This document shows, piece by piece, positions 52,297 to 63,434 of a stretch of 64,000 bases of DNA. How positions within the stretch are numbered: the stretch's first letter is position 1; every line of letters starts with the position of its first letter. A program made the translations under genes and the position numbers. The stretch comes from Hygrophila difformis (Eukaryota; Streptophyta; Magnoliopsida; Lamiales; Acanthaceae): NCBI GenBank assembly GCA_030278955.1, contig JAOANR010000009.1, positions 37,663,445 through 37,727,444 on the forward strand, written 5' to 3'. The notes beneath the pieces are model-generated. The model was not told the origin of the DNA and made no database searches. It saw nothing but the letters and a program-made list of their open reading frames with translations.

Positions 52297-53906
52297 TTGA
52301 CAATTTCTCACTACACGAGTATTTTTGAAAGAAAAGAATTATAGTAATCCCGGTTTAGATTTTATTTAATGAAACCAATTTATGATGATGGAGTTGGGAT
52401 TAAGGATTTATTTATCGGTTGTCACGTTTTTATTACTCGTGTTAAGAAACTGTGGCCCAAAAGCGCACGGTGTCAAAAATTGCAGTAATTTATAGCAAAA
52501 CCGGATCGTTCGCTGGAGGATGTGCGATAGAAGCAGGTCCGACACCGTTTTATAAGATTTTCCACTCGTAATGCTCAAATCATTTTAAGGTTTTGAAAAC
52601 TATCAACTACTGACTGAATTTAAACTAATATGAAAGCAGGAAAATTTATTCTACAAAGGATAAGAAAGTTATTCTATAAAGCAAATTAAATTTATTCTAC
52701 GAAAGCAATTAAAGTTAAAGTAAGAATGCGGTAAAGATTATTCTACAAAAGCAGTGGAATTACACTAAGCTATCTATCATTAGTCTAGAAAGCAGATTTA
52801 AAAGGAGACAGAAGGGACATGGGGAAAATAATAAAAATTGGACAGGATTCAGATGAAACACAATTAAACTTCCGTTTTGTTACACAGATTTTGGCTTGGG
52901 ATAATCCATCAGTTAGCTAATTCTCATGCTCTCATCATTGTGTTCCCTTTAATAGACATGTACTTACAGTAAGAGTTTACATGTTTTTAAGCAATCAAAA
53001 TCTAAGATACCACAGACTTATAACTGCCCCGACCAGGGTATGTTATTTACCTATGGTGGACAAGCAACACCCGACAGATCATTAATTTAATTGTCAAGTA
53101 CTCCTATCATTCCCCCGATCACACCCAAAGATTCTAATCAATCCCTGAACTATCCCATAACTCTCAAACCTAGAAATAGTTAGAACGTCTCTTAATTCAT
53201 CCGAGTGACCTCTATGAAAGCATTTTAAAGAAAGCGGTAAAGAAAGCGATAAAGAAAGCATTTAAAATCCTATCACTCGGAGGTTTTAAAAGCATCGCCT
53301 TGGTAGTATAAGAGTGCCCCCAGTCAGGATGACCGGATGTGGATCAAGAATTCCCGAACATCACTAAACCGCTCGCAGTGTTTACCTACTTTCAGGTGGT
53401 TATGAGACACAAACTAATGAAACAAACTAATGAATTAGTTTGTTCCGGATGCACTCTCTCAGGACTCAAAAATAGGCTTTGGCAGAGGAGGATAGTAGTT
53501 GAAAGAATACTCAACCCTATCTCAGAAAATAACCAAGGCCCGTATGTTGTTTCTCTGGTATTATCTACCACTTCTTATCTGAATCCAAGTGGACCATGAT
53601 TTAATGTAATATTTAATATAAGATTTCCAACAAATAAATTTTGGAAAATAATAGATATTTGAAAATCATTCCCTAAACAGGTACTAGACTCTCAATTAAA
53701 ACACAGACCCTTTCAGTCTAGAAGAGACGTAATCGCTGACTCTGCTTCTAATTTCCCAAAATCAACCCCCAGTCGAATATGAACTAGTCATAATTGTGGA
53801 ATTTATCCCTAACTCAGATCCGGATTTTATAAATGAGTTTTTGTTGGAAATTTATTATGGGACATCTGATTTAATCAAGACTTCTGTGTCCAAGGGAAGG
53901 ATCCCA
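52297..53906. other. Unassigned DNA, possibly an LTR fragment
   Basis: Begins TGACAATTTCTCACTACACG, reminiscent of the Athila LTR start TGACAGCTTGTC. It has similar composition and AAAGAAAGC(G/A) short repeats near 53220-53260. No ORF with a recognisable domain (the frame at 53339-53599 has none). It is cut at 53907 by a chromovirus. An LTR of another Athila/Tat element is a guess. Confidence 0.3.
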
Positions 53907-56659
53907 TGTAACACTCCGGATTTGATCACCCAGGCCGGGATGCCACCGCCACACCTCCTAAGCAAGACACGACTTCATTCGAGCTCACTTGAGAGATGCA
54001 AGGCTAATGGTATAAAATAATTTAAAACAACCAAGTCCGGAAGTACTGATATTTAAAAATAATAATCATGCATATACGCAGCGGAAATATAAGTTTATGC
54101 AGCGGAATTTAAGTATAGGGCCGACATGGCCAAAACACGGGTGAACAAGCCCGTATGCAGTCTCATGCTGAAAATAATAAAATGTTCGAAATAAATCCCC
54201 CCGGATGTATGCTCATGCTTCATACTCTGTCATAGAAAAACATAAACAACATTTATCAGTATTAAGGAATACTGAGTAAGACAATCTCTAGCATAGCAAT
54301 AAAGGGGTTTTTAATAACTAAATTCTAATTACTCATTTTAAGCATGCATGTTTAAACCATAATAAAATCCATAATTTCTCATAATCAATTTAAAAATGAT
54401 AACTTGAGGAATAGGCATAATTTTTAAGGACATAATTAGAAATGCATAATTAACGGCATAAATAAATAAATATTTAAGTCTTTTAAATTTTTCTCCCGAT
54501 AACTAAGAAGAGGACGCCACAACCATATATTTCAAGTATCTCGTTTCTCATATCTCAAGTTTCTCAAGTATCATATTTTAGAACTGCCGAAGCAATCCGG
54601 GTATCTAATTTCAGAACTGCCAAAGCAATCCGAGTATCTAATTTCAGAACTGCCGAAGCAATCCGAGTATCGCGCCATACACAGTACCGCTCCGGAGCCT
54701 CGAGTAACCCATTTGGATACACCCGAGAGTGTAGACTAATTTCTCAATGGCCGTTTTGGCACAATTTCACAATATATCACATTTCGTCCACTCGGGCATG
54801 AATTTCAAGATAGAGGGGCACCCTGAAGAGCACTCACCCCCTACTTACGTGAAGATCTAGCTCAGCCTATATTAACAGGATTTTAAAAATAATATTTTTA
54901 TTGTTTAAACATATCTCACAAATCATGTGTTTCTCAAAAATCGAGTTTTTCAACATTTCAACAAAGCCATTGCCACAGTTTACGCCATCTCAGTTTAAAA
55001 ATTCATTTCAAAGGCAATCGACTTGAAATATCTACAGTAGCTCAAAAATACGCTAACAAACAAATTTCGTGTTTCAAGTTTTCCGAGATTGTGAGTGGAA
55101 ACGGGTGAAATTTTACAATGTTTGCAAAGTATAAAATCTGCCAACTTTTTCTATACAGCACATTGATTTTCAAAAGAGTTTTTGACATAGCAAACGATCT
55201 CCAAACTTTATGAAATTTTACAGGCACTTAAAAGACACCAAAATAAACAAGTTTTATTAGAGGCAAATTATGAAAATTCATTCCGGATTAAGTCAGATTA
55301 ATCCAAACATTTTGGACTTAAAATATGTCGACTTTTCCTTCACTGACACAGTGTATTCAAAATGGGTTTTGACTATCCAAACGTTAATCAAAATGCACAA
55401 AATTTTACAGGCATGATCTCAAGACATTTATCTACAACTTTTATGTTTTCACAAAGATTAGTTTTGACCACAAGTGATAGAAAAACGCACATCAAGTTCA
55501 ACTATATAATCTGTCTTGGTTTTCGAAAAGTTCATACATTACAGAAACTGTTTTACGCGATTTGGGAGAGCAAATCTTATTAAAATGCATGAAATTTTGA
55601 CACACGCTAGATTAAGATGTTAGAAACAAATCTCTAGTTCGGAGTTTTTCGTATCGGATTCTCGAAATAGGGTTTTTTGGCCAATCTCAGAAAACGCGTA
55701 AAGATTGAATCTTTTATGTCCGATTTTAGGGTTTGTTTTAAAACTAGTGTTTCGAACGGTTCTAAGCCACCAATGTTGATATGTAAGAGATTATCTTACT
55801 TGAATTTCATCCTAGACTGTCTCCGGGTCGTCCGGGCTCTAAGATTTGTCACGAACGGATCTCCTCAACGCGAATCTTCCTCCTTTGGCCACGAGTTCGA
55901 ATCGAAAGAAGAAATCTAGTGTTAGATCGAATTTTCGGGTTCGAAAAGTTAAACGAAAACCTATGAATGACTTACCACAATCTGGAATCCTAAAGTCCTT
56001 GTTCTCCACGCCTCCTTCGTCGATTTTCGTCGCCGGAAAGTGATCGGAAACCACGAACTTGGTGATTTTCGGGTTTTGGAAGAAGTTTGTAGAGTTTGGA
56101 GAGACAATGGGGCTGCTAGGGTTTGGAGCTCGAAAATAATGAGTTTCCAGACTCAAAACTCGTCCATATATCCTTCCCATTCCCTAAGATCAAGTTACGA
56201 AAGCCGGGGGTCGAAAATAAGGTAAGAAATTGTCGAAAAGAGAAACTTGATCGCACACTGCCGTCCCACGCGGCCTCGGTGCGGGATCCCTCCAGATCGC
56301 GCGGCCACCGCGCGGCCTCTGGTAGGGTTGCATCGTGGGCCGGGCCGTGCGATCCGTCGGGCCTTTCCTTCTCTCGTTCGGGTTTCTATCCTCCTACATT
56401 TTCGGGCTCAGTTTTTCCGGGTCATTCTCGGACTCCGATTCCTATCCTAAATTTTATTTCATCTTTAATTGATTTCGTATTCGAAATCTTGAATCCATTG
56501 ATTTTAAATTTGTCGGCGTCGAATTCGTCGTCTTTCAATGCCCGTGTAATGATTTATTTATTTAAATCATTTTCGACTTTACGGTTCTTGGAATTAAAAT
56601 TCCCTTGCTCTTCGATTTTTTAATTCCATTTCCTATTATCAAAAGTCTCGGGTATTACA
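53907..56659 (-). repeat. 3' LTR of the chromovirus at 53.9 kb
   Basis: Runs from TGTAACACTCC to GGGTATTACA. The minus-strand tract CTTAAGGGGGTAGAC (56660-56674) abuts it. It contains 2.8 copies of a 33-bp unit (54581-54673) at the same distance from its PBS-side end as the hairpin arrays of the other LTRs. Confidence 0.85.
54581..54673. repeat. 33-bp tandem repeat in the LTR
   Basis: Units start GAACTGCC(G/A)AAGCAATCC at 54581, 54614 and 54647 and include GTATCTAATTTCA. It starts 674 bp from the LTR end. No convincing hairpin was found in this unit. Confidence 0.85.
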
Positions 56660-56873
56660 GTCTACCCCCTTAAGAATCAACTTCGTCCTCGAAGTTGCGT
56701 GACTTATTGTTCGATTGTTTGGTTGTTTGATCATGTGTGATTGTTTGATTGTACTGAACCCAGAATTGAAATTTCCATGTTGCCTACGTACCCTGTGAAG
56801 GGATCAAGTTATTACGTAGTTCAAAACAATTCGAATTTGTTTATTTGGGATACAAAATATTTGGGTCATTACA

Positions 56874-56890
56874 TCCTCCCCCCCTTAAGA
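56874..56890 (-). promoter_or_regulatory. PPT1 with LTR-start-like sequence
   Basis: Minus-strand CTTAAGGGGGGGAGGA is followed by TGTAATGACCC. It lies about 215 bp from the tract actually next to the LTR (56660). Confidence 0.7.
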
Positions 56891-56896
56891 TTACAG

Positions 56897-59545
56897 TTAT
56901 GTGCCCATAACTGTGGCTGCATCGTCTTGGAATAAGGTCGGGTAACGCTCCCTCATGTCTGCTTCCAACTCCCATGTTGCTGTTTCGGTTTCAAGGTTCG
57001 ACCAAAGAACCTTAACCATCCTCACGGTCTTATTTCTAGTTACTCTCTCCTTCACATCGAGTATTCGGACCGGGACTTCCTCATAGCTCAAGTCATCATC
57101 CAATACAATTTCCTCCGGTTGGAGTACATGTGTTGGGTCGTGCACATACATCTTCAGTTGTGATACATGGAACACATTGTGCACTCGAGCCAGTTGTGGC
57201 GGTAAGGCTAGTCGATATGCTAAGGTACCGACTCTTTCTAGAATCTCGTAAGGTCCTATATATCGAGGACTTAACTTTCCCCGTTTGCCAAAGCGTATCA
57301 CCCCCTTCACCGGTGATATCTTTAGCATGACCTTATCTCCAACTTGAAATTCTAGGTCTTGCCGTCTCACATCGGTATAACTTTTCTGTCGATCTTGCGC
57401 CGCTTTCATCTTCCCTTGAATGATCTTAATTTGTTGAGCCATATCCTCAAGAGTTGCTGTCCCACTACCACTGTCTTATCATTCTCTACCCAACTTAATG
57501 GACTTCGGCACTTCCGTCCGTACAATGCTTCGAACGGCGCCATGCTAATGCTAGCATGGAAGCTATTGTTATACGAAAATTCAATTAATGGCAAGTGATT
57601 TTCCCAACTACCCTTAAACTCTATGACACACGCCCTTAACATGTCCTCTAACGTTTGGATCGTTCTCTCAGTTTGTCCATCCGTCATTGGGTGGAATGCG
57701 GTACTCATCTTAATCTGCGTACCAAGCGCTTCTTGCAGCGTAGTCCAAAAGTGAGAGACGAATCTACAGTCTCTATCGAAATGATGTCATGTTGTACCCC
57801 ATGTCGTCGTACCACGTTGTCGATATATACTCTGGCTAATTGGTCCATAGTCCAAGTGTCCTTCATTGGAATGAATATGGCCGTCTTTATTAGCCTATCG
57901 ACAATCACCCATATCTTGTTCATCCCTTTTGGTGATCGCGGTAATCCCGAAACAAAATCCATCGAGATACTATCCCATTTCCAACTTGGGATTTCCAATG
58001 GTTACATCAGTCCTAGGGGTTTTTGTCGTATGGCCTTGACCTTTTGGCACGTGAGGCATCTCCCCACAAACTCTGCTACTTCTCTCTTCATATTCGGCCA
58101 CCGGTAATTCTTCTTCAGATCCTTGTAAAGCTTGTCACCTCCGGGTGAACCGAATATGGCGTGTTATGACCTTCCTCCATCAACCTTCGTTTCAATTCTA
58201 CACATTCTTGTGGTACGCACCACCTTCCTTTGAAACGAATGCTTCCATCCTCATGGACAGCAAATCCTATTGCCTTTCCATCGACAATGCTCTCCTTAAT
58301 CCTTTTTAGCTTCTCGTCACCCGGTTGGGCGAGTTTGATCTCGTCAAGTATGGTCAATTCGACCACCATGGCGTTGAGCACTTCTCTTACGGTGCCTGGG
58401 TGCACCAGCTCTAAGATCAATCTTGCCAAGTCCCTATACAATGCCGGCGGAATTACCAGCGAGTTCGCCACATGCTGGGTGTTCCGACTTAGGGCATCGG
58501 CTACCACGTTGGACTTTCCTTCGTGATACGCGATTTCGAGAACGTAGTCTTGATTAGCTCCAACCACCTTCTTTGCCTTAAATTCAACTCCTTCCGAGTG
58601 AATATGTACTTGAGGCTCTTGTGGTCCGTGAACATTCGACACTTTCGCCCATAGAGATAATGTCTCTATATTTTCAGGGCGAATACGACTGCCGCCAACT
58701 CCAAGTCATATGTCGGGTAGTTCACCTCGTGAGGCTTCAATTGACGCGATGCGTATGCGATGACTCTCGAATCTTGCATCAAAACACATCCTAGACCTTC
58801 CTTCGAAGCGTCATTGTAACCTCGAAATCACCATCCTCCGATGGCAGTGCTAACACGGGTGTAGTTGTGAGTCGTTTCTTTAGTTCTTGAAACGCGGACT
58901 CACACTCACTAGTTCACTCGTATTTCACTCCCTTTTTCAATAGCTGAGTTAAGGGTCATGCGTTTTTCGAGAAGTCTTTCACAAATCGCCTATAATACCC
59001 AGCTAGGCCAAGGAAACTCCTTATTTCAGTTGGACTCGCCGGCGATACCCACTCGGTTATGGCCGAAACCTTTGCCAGGTCTACTGAAACTTCATTGGCG
59101 GTTACTATGTGTCCAAGGAATGCTACTTCCTTCAACCAAAATTCGCATTTGGGCAACTTCCCGTAGAGTATATTCTTGCGCAGGATCCCTAACACTTGAT
59201 GCAAATGCTGGGAATGCTCTTCTTCGCTATTCGAGTAGATCACGATGTCGTCGATGAATACTACGACGCACTGATCTAACAACTCCCTAAAGACATTGTT
59301 CATGAGGTTCATGAATATTGCCGGTGAGTTGATTAATCCAAAGGATAACACTGTGAACTCGTAATGTCCATACCGAGTTCGAAACGCTGTCTTCGGAATA
59401 TCCTTCTCGGCGAACCTCAGTTGATGATAACCAGATCGCAAGTCGATCTTCGAGAACACTGAAGCTCCCTTCAGTTGGTCAAATAAGTCCTCAATTCTTG
59501 GTAGTGGATACTTGTTCTTAACGGTCACTGGGTTGAGTCTTCTAT
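56897..59545 (-). pseudogene. Chromovirus pol: RT, RNase H, integrase, chromodomain
   Basis: RT at 58956-59545 has [35 protein letters not shown] and the box [12 protein letters not shown] frameshifted RNase H follows (58640-58950, readable in pieces). 58115-58642 is the linker and zinc region; 57406-57998 the integrase core (WDSISMDFVSGLPRS, AFHPMTDGQTERTIQTLE). 56897-57442 is the SH3-like part and chromodomain (VRMVKVLWSNLETETATWE, MRERYPTLF), ending AATVMGT. Several frameshifts separate the blocks. Confidence 0.85.
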
Positions 59546-62342
59546 TGTAACACCCGAGGAAAAAAAAACAAATTCAAATTGTTTTAAACTACGTCATTAC
59601 TTGATCCCTTCACAGGGTACGTAGGCAGCTTGGAACTGATTTCTAAGTTCAGTCATAAAATAAATCATAAAATAAATCAAAAAATAAATCATAAAATGAA
59701 TCACAAAATAAATCCTAAAATCACAAGATCAATCGCAAGGACGATAGGAGGAGTTGGGACTAATTTAGACTAGACTAATTAGGGCACGGAAATGTTATGA
59801 GCGATAAGCCGAACTCGTAACAAGTTTAAGGTAGAGATTCCGAACCGGAGACGACCCGAGGAGTCGAGCTAACACGTAGAGGGTAGAAAATCGATAGAGG
59901 AAAGCAAGAAAAGACCCGACGGAACACGCGGACCGCCGAACCGGCCGGTCCGGCCGGCCCGCGCTCGCCGCGCTGCCACCGCGCGGAAGGCGGAGTCGCG
60001 ACTCCAGGCCTGGCGCGCGTGCTCCGCGCGGGCAAAGGCGTAGGTGCGCGTCACCAGCGCGCTAGAGGTGCTGAAGGTGTAAACTTTCCTTCCATGGCGA
60101 TTTCCTTGCCAAAAATTCGACCCCTAACCATGGCAACCAAATCCCAGCCTTAGGGAAGGCTATAGGACGGTAATCGGGTGTCCAAATCCCCATAACTCAC
60201 AGAAACACTCAAGCCTGCCCTCCATTCTTCCTCTCCAAGTCAAAATCCCTCCGAATCCACTTTCCGGCGAGCATTCCGGCGACGACGAGGCGAAAGGAAC
60301 CAAGCCCTGCCTTCTAGACTCTTGGCAAGCTATGGTATAATATTTTAGTTCGTCCATACAACTTAGACACTCGAAATCTAACCCTTTTCCTTCACTACGA
60401 TTTCACGTCGGAAAACGAACAAAAAGCGATTGGAGAAGTTGGCCGTTTGTCGCGACCCTAGGACGTCCGGAAACCCATTCCAGCGACCCAAATCTCTAAC
60501 TAAGTAAGTTAAGACCATACTCACAAACGTTTGTGGTTTATTGTTGTTTAAAACTCGAGATCTATACCCGTAACAAAAATCGATTTTCAAAAACCCTAAT
60601 TTCGTCCAATTTCAAAAACTCACCTGAAACTCGAACTTCGGGAATTCAAACCGAAAACTTTTCAACATAGATTTTGTTCCTAAGAGCTTAATCTATCTTG
60701 TGTCCAAATCTTAGCCATTGACATTAAGATTTACTATTCCAAATCTCGCCGTAAACTTTCTGTGACAAACCGAACGTTTGAAACTGTTGACAGATTTTAT
60801 TACTCGACTCGATGCATGTTTTTAACCCATTTTTAGAATGATTCAACCTTGAATTTCTAAACAAAAGTTGTAAATAAATGTGTCTAGATTATGCATATAA
60901 AATTTCATGGATTTTGGAGTTCATTTGATATGTCAAACGGCTGAATTTCAGAACCTGTTTTAAGCGATCTTTTGAGTCCGCGCGTGTACAGCGTGTTGTG
61001 GTCGACTTTTGAACATCTAAAATTCATTATTTCCAAATTCTTAAATCATGAAAGTTGTTCATTAATGTGTTTTGTATCTCCTGTAAAAATTTCGGATCAA
61101 TTGGCTTTGAAATGAATTTTTAATCGGCGTCGCACGAACCTGTGACGAAATCAGTTTTTGAGACAGAAATTACCTTTTGTAAAGAACTCAAATTTTGACT
61201 CACTTCGAAACTTATTTCCAAAAACTTAAAACATGAAAATTGTTCGCGTGTGTGTTTTTGAGCTACTGTGTAAATTTCAGAATTTTTGGTGTAAAAACGA
61301 ATTTTTAATTAAGAAAGGCGTAAACTGCGTCAAATCGGATTTTTCGAACTTGAGAAAACTCGAACTATGAAATGCGATATCGAATCTTTTGATCACTTGA
61401 AATACGAACTTTCGAAAAATCCCGTTCACTAGGCTGAGCCGATCTTCATGCTAATCATTATCTTTGAGACTGCCTCGTTAGTGGTCTCCTTACTATCTGA
61501 GATTGCCTCGTTAGTGATCTCGCGCGCTGTGTTTTGGATCGCCTCGTTAGTGGTCCTACTATCATTTGAGACTGCCTCGTTAGTGGTCTCCCATTGTTGT
61601 GGACTGCCTCGTTAGTGGTCCTATGTTGAGATTGCCTCGTTAGTGATCTCCCGGTTTGGTGTCCTCTTCTTAGTTTGCGGGATGAAATATAAAAGACTTG
61701 TGTGAGTGTTAATTACGCTTAAATCTTATTTACCATGTTTTTAAATTACGCATTTAAATTACGTCATTTAAATTATGCTTTTAAATTCCGCTTTTAAATT
61801 AAGTCTTTTAAAATATGCATTTTCGTCTTGAATAAATTAATCATATTTTCCGCTACGAATAACATATGGATTTTCAAATTAATGCATGAAAAGTGAAATC
61901 TTTAGATTTAAACACATGTAATCCCTTAAATTGTTAGTTAGGGATTAACTTATTCGGTATATTTTTATACTGATAAACCGATGTCATTTTTCTTTTACAG
62001 AGTATGTCGAGTGACGCATGCATATGCTCTTGGGGGAAACCATTTATGGACATTTTAAATTCTGCATCGTACTGTTTTTACCGTGTCTGTTAAACCCGAG
62101 GATTTGGCCATGTTGGCCGTGATTTACTTTCCGCTGCATTTACTCTATTTTTGCGCATGATGATTATTACTATCGTATTTTGAATTAAGTATTATAAATT
62201 TCCGGACTAAATCTTGAAATGTTTTAAATCTTTTACGTACCCACAAACCTTGCATTTCCTTAGTGAGCTTGGGAAGCCGTGTCTTGCTAGGGAGATGTGG
62301 CGGTGACATCCCGGCCGGGGTTATCAAATCCGGGGTGTTACA
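59546..62342 (+). repeat. 5' LTR of the plus-strand chromovirus
   Basis: Runs to CCGGGGTGTTACA next to the primer site. The first about 100 bp contain, in the same sense, the conserved block (ACTTGATCCCTTCACAGGGTACGTAGGCA at about 59600-59630) that lies outside the LTR in the related minus-strand elements. A GC-rich patch lies at 59930-60060. Confidence 0.85.
61466..61650 (+). repeat. Six-unit hairpin array with covarying stems
   Basis: Six copies of the loop (T/C)GCCTCGTTAGTG are each flanked by complementary arms: GAGAC/GTCTC (61466-61488 and 61568-61590), GAGAT/ATCTC (61499-61521 and 61628-61650), GGAC/GTCC (61601-61621), and GGAT/GTCC with a wobble pair (61536-61556). The arms change together while the loop is constant, the mark of selected base pairing. 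The array ends 692 bp before the LTR end. Confidence 0.85.
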
Positions 62343-62345
62343 AGT

Positions 62346-62357
62346 TGGTATCAAAGC
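62346..62357 (+). promoter_or_regulatory. tRNA-iMet primer binding site
   Basis: TGGTATCAAAGC lies three bases after the LTR end, with one difference from TGGTATCAGAGC. Confidence 0.85.
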
Positions 62358-62706
62358 CCGGAAAATTTTTAAAGCTACTACTATTATTTTAAACCATTAT
62401 TTTTAAAACCCAAGTATTATTTTTAAATTATTTATTTTGACTACTAGTATTATTTTAGCCCAAAAGCTTATTTTTACATAGCCCAAAATCTTAGCCAAAA
62501 GAAATATTAAATTTTTGGCCCACTATAGAGGCCCAACTTTTATTCTTACCCATGTAGTAGATTTATTTTAAAATACATAGATAAATTACATTTTAAATGG
62601 GGAAAGGGGGACTTGCACTTGCATGTTGCATATAGATTTAAAAATTCGTGCATAACTAATCTTGCCTAAAACATATTCTAACATTAACCTACCTTGTTAA
62701 CAATAG

Positions 62707-63234
62707 ATGGCCGCCCCAAACGTGAACATGATCAACGTACTAATGAGGTTGATTGAAGCATACCTCGAATCTCCTCAAAACGTGAACAACTTCAGACTAA
62801 CGGTAGAACAAATGGAAGCTAACATGGGCCACCTAACTAATCTGGGCCAAGCAGGACATCAAGATATAACCCAACTCCAAATCCAAATCAAAGAACTCCA
62901 GACCCGCGAGACGGAGCTTCGGACCCAGATTGACGACGTAGAGACCCAAGCAGGGGTCTTGGGACATCAACTGCATCATCTGAAGGATGATCTGCTTCCA
63001 CCTGCCCCTCTCGACCCGGGAACTCCTCCTGTAGCTAGCCCCGTTGTTGATCCTGTCGCTGTCCCTACAGCCGGCCAAACTCCAGTTGTTGTCATTGATC
63101 CTGCCCCGGCTGCTGGGCCCAATTGGCCAGCAAGCCCAGTGTTCCATGGGCCCCTGGGCACGGGCACCGTCGAGGATTCGAGTGATAAGGATGACCCCAT
63201 GGAGGACCCGACCACCTATCCTCCCCAGGCTTAG
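62707..63234 (+). CDS. Coiled-coil ORF upstream of gag (ORF0-like), 175 aa
   Basis: An intact ORF, MAAPNVNMINVLMRLIEAYLE at its start, with a Leu/Gln/Glu coiled-coil region to about residue 95. A Pro/Val/Ala linker follows, then PNWPASPVFHGPLG and an acidic tail (EDSSDKDDPMEDP). It is homologous to 19379-19876 in another element, sharing start, length, motif and acidic end. It lies 350 bp after the primer site and 200 bp before gag. No known domain. Retention of the frame in two diverged families argues for a real product. Confidence 0.8.
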   Translation: MAAPNVNMINVLMRLIEAYLESPQNVNNFRLTVEQMEANMGHLTNLGQAGHQDITQLQIQIKELQTRETELRTQIDDVETQAGVLGHQLHHLKDDLLPPAPLDPGTPPVASPVVDPVAVPTAGQTPVVVIDPAPAAGPNWPASPVFHGPLGTGTVEDSSDKDDPMEDPTTYPPQA

Positions 63235-63434
63235 AGATTTTTGCTACATTATTCCTATTGTTCTCATTTCTATTTTCCCGAACTATTCTTAGCATTTTGA
63301 TTCCTATCGCTTGTACCGAATAAAGTTCCCTATTAAGCAATAAAGTTCACAAGCATCTATGCTATGCGCAGTCTTTAAACTTCATCAAATCCCCAGAACT
63401 CTAAACCTACTTGTGCTCGTATGGTGATAACAGG

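Larger units (their letters stand above)
47303..52300 (-). mobile_element. Tat-lineage Ty3 retrotransposon relic (gag-pol side)
   Basis: Minus-strand fragments in the order gag, protease, RT, RNase H, second RNase H, integrase continue into 26509-26690 across the Athila insertion. The extra archaeal-type RNase H next to integrase is a hallmark of the Tat branch (Retand/Ogre/TatIV etc.). Frames are broken many times. No LTR, PBS or target duplication of this element is visible. Confidence 0.8.
51710..52311 (-). pseudogene. Tat gag domain with flanking duplication
   Basis: 52081-52311 encodes FSSSLTGPTFAWFASGRPKS then WGDLERAFHDRFYN, a Retrotrans_gag core. The N-terminal 35 codons of this ORF come from an 87-bp segment (52202-52288) that also occurs at 51807-51892. 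The gag core is therefore fused to copied proline-rich sequence. Confidence 0.65.
53907..59545 (-). mobile_element. Tekay-type chromovirus, minus strand, truncated in the window by a nested element
   Basis: The left end is TGTAACACTCCGGATTTG. An LTR of 2.75 kb is followed by two polypurine tracts, then integrase with chromodomain, RNase H and RT in minus orientation. The RT is cut at 59545 by another LTR element. The second LTR and the duplication partner of TCCCA (53902-53906) lie outside the window. Confidence 0.82.

Noticed and set aside
53339..53599. 86-aa plus-strand ORF as a gene
   Set aside because: No domain, no promoter, AT-rich surroundings that look like LTR or intergenic DNA.
61466..61650. 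CRISPR array
   Set aside because: Repeats with irregular spacers superficially fit, but this is a plant LTR, the spacers are 10-20 bp and there are no cas genes.
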